Origin: Candidatus Nitromaritima sp. SCGC AAA288-L16
GTDB lineage: Bacteria > Nitrospinota > Nitrospinia > Nitrospinales > VA-1
Assembly (NCBI GenBank): GCA_000372225.1
Contig: AQTY01000037.1
Coordinates: 1-11,342, forward strand
DNA length: 11,342 bases
Direction of reading: 5' to 3'
In this document: piece by piece, positions 5,852 to 11,342 of the stretch
Layout of the letters: each line of letters opens with the position of its first letter
Position numbering within the stretch: position 1 is the first letter of the stretch
Made by a program: the position numbers and the translations under genes
The notes under the pieces: generated by a model
The model's input: the letters and a program-made list of their open reading frames with translations, nothing else
Database searches by the model: none
What the model was told of the DNA's origin: nothing

Positions 5852-6493
5852 GTGTCTGCATTAAAAAAAATATCCCCTAATCTTTATCAATGGTTTGAGT
5901 TTTCAGTTGAAAAGAAACTCAACTTCAATGGCTATTATCTGATTTGTGATGGGGAATCGGTTATCATTGACCCTCCGGTGTTAGCAGACGATGACTTGCA
6001 AAATTTAAAAAATTTAATTAAAGAAAACGCAGATAGTCCCTTAAAAGCAATTTTACTTACCAATGTACATCATGAACGTACAAGCGAGATTTTTAAAGAA
6101 ATTTTAAGTGTTCCTGTGTATATACATGAAAATGATGTGGATGAATTAGGTTTCCAACCCGATTATACATTTGTTGATGGTGATCAATTATTTTGCGGGC
6201 TCAAGGTGATTCACTTGGAAAATCAAAAATCTCCCGGAGAATCTGCCTTTTACCTTGAAGGTCAAAAAAAAATGTTTATCGGTGATGCGTTGATAGGGAA
6301 AATCCCGGGAAAATTAAACATGCTCCCGCCCGAAAAATTTGTAGATATTAACGAAGCTAGAAAAAGTCTGCATGTTCTTGGGGATTTTGATTTTGATTGT
6401 TTGCTGCTGGGTGATGGTGAATCCATTTTCGGTGTAGGAAAAAAAATATTTGAGGATTTTTTAAGCAGTAGTTCTATAGGAAAGCAGACTTAA
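5852..6493 (+). CDS. Metallo-beta-lactamase-fold protein with degenerate metal site
   Basis: The 213-residue protein has the layout of a metallo-beta-lactamase fold: NGYYLICDGESVIIDPP at about 26-42, a motif-2 region ILLTNVHHERTSE at 67-79, SPGESAFYL at 127-135, MFIGDALIG at 141-149 and LLLGDGES near 184-191. The metal ligands differ from the catalytic consensus HxHxDH. That motif reads N71-V-H73-H-E75-R76, the usual histidine after PG is glutamate (E130), and the last histidine position is D188. D145 is kept. It is therefore either a non-hydrolytic member or uses other ligands. Related TNxxHxR-type MBL proteins exist, as far as I recall. Translation starts at a GTG (5852) behind an AGAAGGG-like site. 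It converges on the next gene, 13 bases away. Confidence 0.8.
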   Translation: MSALKKISPNLYQWFEFSVEKKLNFNGYYLICDGESVIIDPPVLADDDLQNLKNLIKENADSPLKAILLTNVHHERTSEIFKEILSVPVYIHENDVDELGFQPDYTFVDGDQLFCGLKVIHLENQKSPGESAFYLEGQKKMFIGDALIGKIPGKLNMLPPEKFVDINEARKSLHVLGDFDFDCLLLGDGESIFGVGKKIFEDFLSSSSIGKQT

Positions 6494-6506
6494 AAATTCA
6501 AGGTCT

Positions 6507-6713
6507 TTAATCCAGATCATCTTTATCTATAAACCCTTCTTCAATACCTTTCCCTATAATTATATCTGCTAACTCCCCATACCCACCCGTGTCATAGTTC
6601 ATTACATTTTGATTGTCGAAATCATCAAAAAATACTTTTTCATCATTTTCGCACCAGTTTCTAACCGATTCACTGAAACGCAAAACTCTCTGTGTTGCTT
6701 CTAATTTATCCAT
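6507..6713 (-). CDS. Small acidic protein, unknown
   Basis: The 68-residue product is strongly acidic (many Asp and Glu, ending KDDLD) and appears soluble. It has an N-terminal helical part (LEATQRVLRFSESVRNW) and a second helix around GELADIIIGKGIEEGF. No signal peptide or metal motif is visible. The ATG at 6713 lacks a strong ribosome binding site. Its placement, ending 13 bases from the convergent MBL-fold gene with no overlap, supports it as a gene. I do not recognise the family and propose no function. The 170-base spacer upstream of it shows nothing definite. Confidence 0.55.
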   Translation of the reverse strand: MDKLEATQRVLRFSESVRNWCENDEKVFFDDFDNQNVMNYDTGGYGELADIIIGKGIEEGFIDKDDLD

Positions 6714-6883
6714 GATAAAAATTAATTAAATAAGGAAGTCACGTTTAGTATTTCTATTTTTGTTGAACTTTGCATGACGTTCATTTTATATTTGAGTTAA
6801 TGATCCAGGAGAGTTTATCAGATTGATACATGTATGACATGGTTATTGTGCGAATCTAGTGGAAGATGCTTTAGAGAAGGTTT

Positions 6884-7069
6884 TTAATCACTACGAGATG
6901 CTTTCCATGATTCGATTGCACCATCAACTGCAGTGAAGTTTATTTCTATGGGGCGACAACAAACCTCACAGTCCTCTGTGTAAAGTTGGTTAGTATAATT
7001 TAAATCAATGAGCATCGAAATGTTCTCACCGCAGTAAGGGCAATAAAAAAACTGTTCAATTTCGCCCAT
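6884..7069 (-). CDS. CPXCG-family cysteine-rich zinc protein
   Basis: The 61-residue protein fits the CPXCG cysteine-rich family (Cys_rich_CPXG): C10-P-Y-C13-G near the start and C34-E-V-C37-C38-R-P in the middle, with EDCEVCCRPI matching the family hallmark. The two CxxC pairs should bind one zinc. The frame is open much further upstream (to 7270), overlapping the methyltransferase gene. I chose the ATG at 7069 because a GGAG ribosome binding site sits 7 bases before it and the family starts just ahead of the first cysteine pair. It follows the methyltransferase gene on the same strand after 106 bases. The biochemical role of the family is not known to me, and co-expression with the methyltransferase may be incidental. 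Confidence 0.85.
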   Translation of the reverse strand: MGEIEQFFYCPYCGENISMLIDLNYTNQLYTEDCEVCCRPIEINFTAVDGAIESWKASRSD

Positions 7070-7175
7070 GTATTGGCTCCATTTATTTTTTTCTAATGGC
7101 TGATTGCTCAAGCTTCGTTGGTATAAACATGTTGAACTGTGAATGGTTTTTCTTGCTGAGCATATCTTAGTGCAC

Positions 7176-8169
7176 TCATTGGACCTCCCAAATAGAATCG
7201 ACAAAATATTCTCTAGAGTCATATAACTTTTTAATGATTTGAAACCCATTTTTTTCAGCCAACAATTCAATCTCTTCTATGCTAAATTTATAAGATTGCT
7301 CGGTTTTTATTCCCTCCCACGCATTGAATTTAAAATCCTTATTCAAATTTTGAATGCGCACGGTTTGTTTTTTTGTGCTGTAAAGATAACTTTCCAATGC
7401 TTGAATCGTAGGATTGTAATGCCCCTGGTGTACAAAAAATTCCTTCTCGAAGGTTCCACCAAGCACCCGATTTATGCGATCTAGCAAATGAAGATTAAAC
7501 TTTTCAAACAAACCCTTAGAGTCATTGTATGCGTTGTAAATAATTTTTGGACTTTTTATGAGGTCAAACCCAATCAAAACGAGGTCCTGTTTGTTTAGAT
7601 ATTTATGAAGTTTTTTTAGAAAAATATTTGCGTCAAGAGGAGTCATGTTATTTAGAGTTACTCCTAAAAATAAGACCATATTCCTGTAGTTTGGTTTTTT
7701 AGTTAAATTCTTAAGGCCAACAAAATAATCCCCAATCAAGCCACTTACTTTTAAAGTAGTATTTAAATATTTTGACTTTAGTGTGGAAACTAAATTGCGA
7801 ATCGATCCCTCAGAAATATCAATAGGGTAATACTGGAGATCTATTTTCTTATTCACAATACTTTCAATAAGTAATTGAGTCTTACCACCATCTCCAGATC
7901 CAAGTTCGATAAGCTGAAATGGTTGGTCAGAAATTAAATTGGTAATTGTATTTATGTGCCTATTAAATATTTCAAATTCACAAGCGGCTGGCAGGTATTC
8001 TTGAGATTTAGTGATTTCTTTAAAAATTGCACTGCCTTGATTGTCAAATATCAACCAAGAGGGCAGACATTTATTTTTTTTTGGAAAGACCCTCCAGGAC
8101 TGCATGGGCAAACTGATTCTCAACTGAAAAACTATCAGCGTCAATATTAAGAATTTTGCATTCAAACAT
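7176..8169 (-). CDS. EgtD-like SAM methyltransferase, frameshifted near N-terminus
   Basis: The main frame belongs to the Methyltransf_33 family, whose best-known member EgtD trimethylates histidine on the way to ergothioneine. With the frame corrected the protein has 330 residues, near the EgtD length. It shows LPSWLIFDNQGS (35-46), the SAM loop ELGSGDGGKT (88-97), PIDISEGS (115-122), FLGVTLNN (167-174), a conserved NAYND (212-216) and KTEQSYKF (288-295) with the substrate-binding Glu and Ser. The frame is broken: ATG 8169 gives 32 codons ending at TAA 8071-8073, right after a run of nine A. Reading through with eight A joins EGLSKK to NKCLPSW and restores the family N-terminus. Otherwise only a TTG start at 8165 in the wrong frame remains. 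The substrate is uncertain, and no EgtB homologue is present. It is divergent from the HDO gene. Confidence 0.85.
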
Positions 8170-8203
8170 ACGTTGCCTGTTTATTTTATAAAGTTTTCTT
8201 GAT

Positions 8204-8232
8204 TTGACGTTAGTTAAGGTGTTTGTTATGAT
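8204..8232 (+). promoter_or_regulatory. Near-consensus sigma70-type promoter for the HDO gene
   Basis: TTGACG at 8204-8209 and TATGAT at 8227-8232 are separated by exactly 17 bases, each one base from consensus. Transcription would begin near 8239, giving an HDO leader of about 55 bases. The promoter lies in the 123-base divergent spacer shared with the methyltransferase gene, for which I could not assign an equally clear promoter. Confidence 0.6.
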
Positions 8233-8292
8233 TCGAAAATTACATAAAAGCTAAATCATTTCTAAACTTTAATTAATCTTTCATTGCCAATC

Positions 8293-9360
8293 ATGTCAAT
8301 AGCACTACAGACTGAAAAATCAGTCTCATATTCATATTATAGGAAAGCTGAGGAGGAGTTTATACAACTTATTCAAAATAATGATCTTGATAGCGCTGTT
8401 AAACGTAATCCATGTTTAATGGCTAATTTTGAAGATGTATTAAGCTTTGCAATTGATGAAGGCTACAAAAATAGTAACGTGTGTGATAGTGCTCATCTTT
8501 TTCTTCAGCGAGTTCTTTATTATATTAATCGTTTAAAATTTTTTTGGTTTGATGATTTTGGAAATTATACGAATGAGGACTCTACAATACTTTTTTTCAT
8601 TAGGAAACGAATAGAAACAGAGTGGATGGAATGGGAATTAAGTTATATTGAAACTGATTTACTTGATTCCTTAAACCATGAAGAACCATTAAGCAAAAGA
8701 TTTAAAGAAGATTTAAATCCTTTGCCTAGTAAAGAGAGCCTGTTTTTAAAAGATGAAATTTTATTGGCTGGTTATAAAAGATTATTAGCTATTACATCTC
8801 TTGATGGATTGGTAGAAGCTAGTCAGCTTTCTAGGGTTTTAGGAGGAGTCGGCAACGAGATACAACTAATGCTTGCTAAAATTTTTTGGGAAGAATACGG
8901 CTGCGGAAAGTTGTCACACAAGCATTCATCTTATTTTATTGCTATGCTAAAGGAATGCGATATGGAAACAGACCCTGAAACCTACTTTGATCTTGTTCCT
9001 TGGGAAGTCCTGGCAAATATAAATCACAGCTTCTTGCTTTCAGAAAGAAAGATGAATTATTTGAGGTATGTTGGTGGATTGCTGTATGTGGAAGTTTCAG
9101 CCCCCTCCTCATTTCAAAATTACCAAAAGGCAGGAGAGCGTATCGGGTTGAGTGATGCAGGTACCGGTTATTGGAGCACGCACATCAAAGAAGATATTCG
9201 GCATGGCGAATGGATGTTAAACAAAGTCGCCTTTCCTCTTGCAAGAAAATACCCAGATCAAGCTTGGCAAGTTGTGTTGGGCTATGATCAACAGAAATTT
9301 ATAAGTACGCGTGCTATAAAATCTATTGTTGAGTCCATCCGAGAACTCGACCATCATTAA
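8293..9360 (+). CDS. Heme-oxygenase-like diiron oxidase (HDO), iron-containing redox enzyme
   Basis: The 355-residue protein belongs to the heme-oxygenase-like, iron-containing redox enzyme family (Haem_oxygenas_2), which includes SznF, UndA and CADD. Counting from the ATG at 8293, the expected iron ligands are all present: E201 and H211 in the segment EEYGCGKLSHKH, E267 in YVEVSAP, and H297, D301 and H304 in THIKEDIRHGEW. The spacings E-x9-H and H-x3-D-x2-H match those I recall for SznF. The N-terminal 140 residues look helical and match the full-length architecture. Such enzymes use O2 for N-oxygenation, C-C cleavage or decarboxylation of amino-acid or fatty-acid substrates, so the reaction here is open. 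A TTG 9 bases upstream is an alternative start. The ribosome binding site is weak. It is divergent from the EgtD-like gene. Confidence 0.87.
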   Translation: MSIALQTEKSVSYSYYRKAEEEFIQLIQNNDLDSAVKRNPCLMANFEDVLSFAIDEGYKNSNVCDSAHLFLQRVLYYINRLKFFWFDDFGNYTNEDSTILFFIRKRIETEWMEWELSYIETDLLDSLNHEEPLSKRFKEDLNPLPSKESLFLKDEILLAGYKRLLAITSLDGLVEASQLSRVLGGVGNEIQLMLAKIFWEEYGCGKLSHKHSSYFIAMLKECDMETDPETYFDLVPWEVLANINHSFLLSERKMNYLRYVGGLLYVEVSAPSSFQNYQKAGERIGLSDAGTGYWSTHIKEDIRHGEWMLNKVAFPLARKYPDQAWQVVLGYDQQKFISTRAIKSIVESIRELDHH

Positions 9361-9453
9361 GTTTTATCGTCTGTCTTGGTTTTAGATTCCTATTCGGTAT
9401 ACTGAATAAAATAGTTACCTAATTTGAGAGTAATAAATTTTATTAGGCTCCTT

Positions 9454-9966
9454 TTACATTTGTAAAAGAAAATCGTCGTCCATTTCTTCTTCAAGATAGT
9501 CGGGTAGTTTTGTTTGTTTGTCCGTTATGGCCAAATTTATTTGGTTGGAGCTTAGGCCATTTGCTCCCTCAAGATTTGTTCCTTTGAGGTTGGTCTGATT
9601 TAATAAAACATCTTCACTAAATTGCGCATCTTTGAGTATGGCATTTTCTAAATCGGCGTATTGAAGATTTCCTTCTAGCATACTGACTCCTGAGAGATTC
9701 GCACTTTGGAGATTTGCACTTTGAAGGTTGGCCTCTTGAAATTTGGCCTTTTTCAGGCTTGTTTCCTTGAGGTTAGCGCCGGTTAGATTTGAAAACTGTA
9801 GTTTTACTTTATTCAGGTTAGCGTGGCTCAGATTAGCTTTTTGTAGATATGCTTGTCTAAGGTCTGATTCTGATAAATCGGGTTTCATATTAGAGTTTTG
9901 TTCTCTCCACTGGTTCCATCTTTTGACTCCTTGTTTAATGAGTTTCAGTTGTTCTACATTTGCCAT
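9454..9966 (-). CDS. Pentapeptide-repeat protein with WNxWR N-terminus
   Basis: The 170-residue protein has an N-terminal helical stretch EQLKLIKQGVKRWNQWR (about 5-21). About 20 pentapeptide repeats of the A(D/N)LxX type follow, from about residue 31 to 135 (for example ANLSH, ANLNK, ANLQS, ANLSG). These form a right-handed beta-helix. It ends with a non-repeat tail, LAITDKQTKLPDYLEEEMDDD, which is very acidic. The tail matches the tail of the second pentapeptide protein in this window. An AGGGGAA ribosome binding site lies just before the ATG. This N-terminal type is widespread in bacterial pentapeptide proteins of unknown role. It is not Qnr or MfpA by its visible features. It is transcribed away from the next two genes, from a shared 219-base AT-rich spacer. 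Confidence 0.9.
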   Translation of the reverse strand: MANVEQLKLIKQGVKRWNQWREQNSNMKPDLSESDLRQAYLQKANLSHANLNKVKLQFSNLTGANLKETSLKKAKFQEANLQSANLQSANLSGVSMLEGNLQYADLENAILKDAQFSEDVLLNQTNLKGTNLEGANGLSSNQINLAITDKQTKLPDYLEEEMDDDFLLQM

Positions 9967-10185
9967 GTATTCCCCTTATTAAAAATAGTAACTATTATTT
10001 ATTGAATTCAGAATTATTACTAATTATAAATCAATTACCAACCTCAGGGGTTTTTCAATTAATAAAAATATACCTAATGGATGGTTATCTGGTAAATATA
10101 ACTACAAAAAAATATTAATTTTATTAAAATATATAAAAAGTTTAATTTTTAAAATTTTTCTATGGTCAGAACTTAGGAGCGACTT

Positions 10186-10305
10186 ATGAGTAAAAACTCT
10201 AAAATAATTTTAGGTCTGGCAGTGGTAGTAGTATTGGCATTATTCGTTATGCTTTTTATGGGGCTAGGTGATAAACCAGTTACTGTTCCTCGTGCCCCTC
10301 TTTAA
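10186..10305 (+). CDS. Single-helix membrane mini-protein
   Basis: This 39-codon gene starts with ATG after a clear AGGAG site spaced about 7 bases away, which makes it much more credible than other short frames here. The product has a short basic start (MSKNSK), one hydrophobic helix at about residues 7-28, and a short proline-rich tail ending PRAPL. It would sit in the inner membrane with an uncleaved helix and the tail probably outside. It ends 31 bases before the large pentapeptide gene on the same strand, so they likely form an operon. No family is recognised; a membrane partner or anchor for the pentapeptide protein is inference. Confidence 0.62.
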   Translation: MSKNSKIILGLAVVVVLALFVMLFMGLGDKPVTVPRAPL

Positions 10306-10336
10306 CTATAAATAATGAAATGAGGATGATTTAATC

Positions 10337-11185
10337 ATGACTGTGATTGATAAAAACGATTTAGCCATGCTACAGAAATCTAAAAAAAATCTAAGTACAG
10401 TAGATTTGAGTGAGGCAAGTCTTGAAGGAATTGATTTTAGTTTTGGAAATTTCATATCGACCAATTTTAAGGGAGCCTATTTAAAAAATGCTAATTTCTC
10501 TTCGGCCAAACTAGACTCAGCTGATTTTACAAAAACAGATTTAAGTGGGGCTAATTTTATCCATTCAAAGTTGTTTAAAGCAATACTGTTTCAAGCCAAT
10601 CTTTTAGAGTCATGCTTTACAGAAGCAGATTTAATGGGTGCTAATCTGTCTTCAGCAGATTTAACCAGAGCAGATTTCAGTCGCTGTTCATTGGTCGAAG
10701 CCAACTTAATTGGTTCTAACCTTACAGAAGCAAACTTGGGAGGCGCCAAACTAACTGGTCGTTTTACACGGGAAGGTACCTTCAGTCGTGGAGCTAACTT
10801 GACCCGATGTATTCTAAAAGAGGCAGATCTTAGTCTAGCGGATTGTCATGGCGCTGACATTGCCGATGCCGATCTTAGGGATGCTAACTTGTCTAATTCT
10901 AATTTAATTGAAACTGATTTAAAACGAGTCAATCTCAGTGGTGCCAATTTAACTGGAGCTAATTTAAGCGAGTCCAATCTACGAAAAGCCACCTTAACAG
11001 GTGCTAATTTTAAAGATGTGCGGCTTTTAGAAACTAAGCTTACAGGAGTCGACCTAAGTCAAGTGGTCAATCTTTCCCCTAAGGAGGTCACTCTTGCAAT
11101 CATTGATAAAAAGACTAAAGTTCCGGATAATCTTGAAATTCATTGGATTTCAGATGAGACCTTCGAATGCAAGGAGCGACCCTAG
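10337..11185 (+). CDS. Long pentapeptide-repeat protein
   Basis: The 282-residue protein is almost entirely pentapeptide repeats from about residue 20 to 245, in A(D/N)LxX register. The array is interrupted once around residues 138-151 (KLTGRFTREGTFSRGANL), which probably loops out of the beta-helix. The N-terminus is short (MTVIDKNDLAMLQKSKK) and has no signal peptide, so the protein should be cytoplasmic. After the repeats comes a tail with LSPKEVTLAIIDKKTKVPDNLEIHW, closely related to the tail of the first pentapeptide protein. A GAGGA ribosome binding site precedes the ATG. It follows the small membrane gene. Pentapeptide proteins can mimic DNA or serve as scaffolds, but nothing here decides which. 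Confidence 0.9.
   Translation: MTVIDKNDLAMLQKSKKNLSTVDLSEASLEGIDFSFGNFISTNFKGAYLKNANFSSAKLDSADFTKTDLSGANFIHSKLFKAILFQANLLESCFTEADLMGANLSSADLTRADFSRCSLVEANLIGSNLTEANLGGAKLTGRFTREGTFSRGANLTRCILKEADLSLADCHGADIADADLRDANLSNSNLIETDLKRVNLSGANLTGANLSESNLRKATLTGANFKDVRLLETKLTGVDLSQVVNLSPKEVTLAIIDKKTKVPDNLEIHWISDETFECKERP
11110..11143 (+). repeat. 34-bp inverted repeat, right copy (left copy at 1-34)
   Basis: Bases 11110-11143 are the exact reverse complement of bases 1-34. The next base out (11109 against 35) differs. In both copies the DNA is read in the same frame and encodes KTKVPDNLEIH. The left copy may continue beyond the window edge, so the true repeat length is at least 34. Confidence 0.9.
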
Positions 11186-11300
11186 AACAATCCCTGTGCT
11201 ATGGCCATTATTTTTGTTAAGGATATGCGTGTCTATTACAAGCGAGGTAGTGTTTAATTTAAAGTTGTCCCCTTTTGTTACTCATAGTGTTATCCACAAT

Positions 11301-11342
11301 AAACAATGGGTTACGGCCTAAACCGTAACCCATTGTTTTAAA
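11301..11342. terminator. Strong intrinsic terminator hairpin
   Basis: Bases 11301-11316 pair perfectly with 11323-11338, a 16-bp stem around the six-base loop CCTAAA. The right arm ends in a short T run and the left arm is A-rich, so it could work in both directions. It lies 116 bases after the pentapeptide stop codon and probably ends that operon. Confidence 0.75.

Noticed and set aside
9391..9408. Near-palindrome TATTCGGTATACTGAATA between the HDO and pentapeptide genes
   Set aside because: It resembles an operator but sits between two converging gene ends, where regulation of initiation is unlikely, and there is no second copy.
9451..9468. Palindrome CTTTTACA-TT-TGTAAAAG at the end of the first pentapeptide gene
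   Set aside because: Neither strand has a T run after the stem, and part of it encodes the last residues, so a terminator call is not supported.
9743..9982. 79-codon plus-strand ORF with repeated RLA motifs
   Set aside because: It is the antisense shadow of the pentapeptide repeat array.
11290..11298. Perfect DnaA-box 9-mer TTATCCACA
   Set aside because: Only one copy is present. There is no cluster, no AT-rich unwinding element arrangement and no origin-linked gene, and one chance match in 11 kb on two strands is not surprising.

Overview
The window is an AT-rich stretch of bacterial DNA, probably from a free-living Gram-negative bacterium. It carries short, closely spaced genes on both strands, many with AGGAG-type ribosome binding sites. 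A Sel1 protein with a signal peptide, a GlpE-type rhodanese, DUF3565 and CPXCG proteins and two pentapeptide proteins are common in Proteobacteria and related phyla such as Nitrospinota. The window has no rRNA, tRNA or marker gene that fixes the taxon, so this placement is a guess. I see no transposase, integrase, phage gene or CRISPR array.

Left part (1-2,800). A truncated small gene and a cold-shock protein lie on the minus strand, followed by about 1 kb with no credible gene. Next come a small zinc-ribbon protein, a second gene-poor stretch with a clear stem-loop terminator, a PilZ-domain protein and a small two-helix membrane protein.

Middle (2,950-6,720). A one-helix mini-ORF overlaps a DUF3565 gene on the plus strand. 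A rhodanese and a secreted Sel1-repeat protein form a tight two-gene minus-strand operon. A divergent single-cluster ferredoxin with an altered cysteine motif follows. Then come a plus-strand run of a small disordered protein, a TPR protein that starts directly after it, and a metallo-beta-lactamase-fold protein with a degenerate metal site. A small acidic protein converges on that last gene.

Right part (6,880-11,342). A CPXCG zinc protein and an EgtD-like (Methyltransf_33) SAM methyltransferase lie on the minus strand. The methyltransferase N-terminus is split by a frameshift in a run of nine A. Divergent from it, behind a near-consensus promoter, is a heme-oxygenase-like diiron oxidase (HDO, the SznF/UndA/CADD superfamily) with its full ligand pattern. 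Two pentapeptide-repeat proteins then face away from each other and share a C-terminal tail. One of them is preceded by a tiny single-helix membrane protein. A strong 16-bp hairpin ends the window.

The most interesting content is the divergent methyltransferase/HDO pair, a possible small-molecule modification unit. Next are the homopolymer frameshift and an exact 34-bp inverted repeat joining the two ends of the window, which may be a chimeric junction or a real duplication. The genes otherwise look like a mixed housekeeping and accessory neighbourhood, not one obvious pathway.
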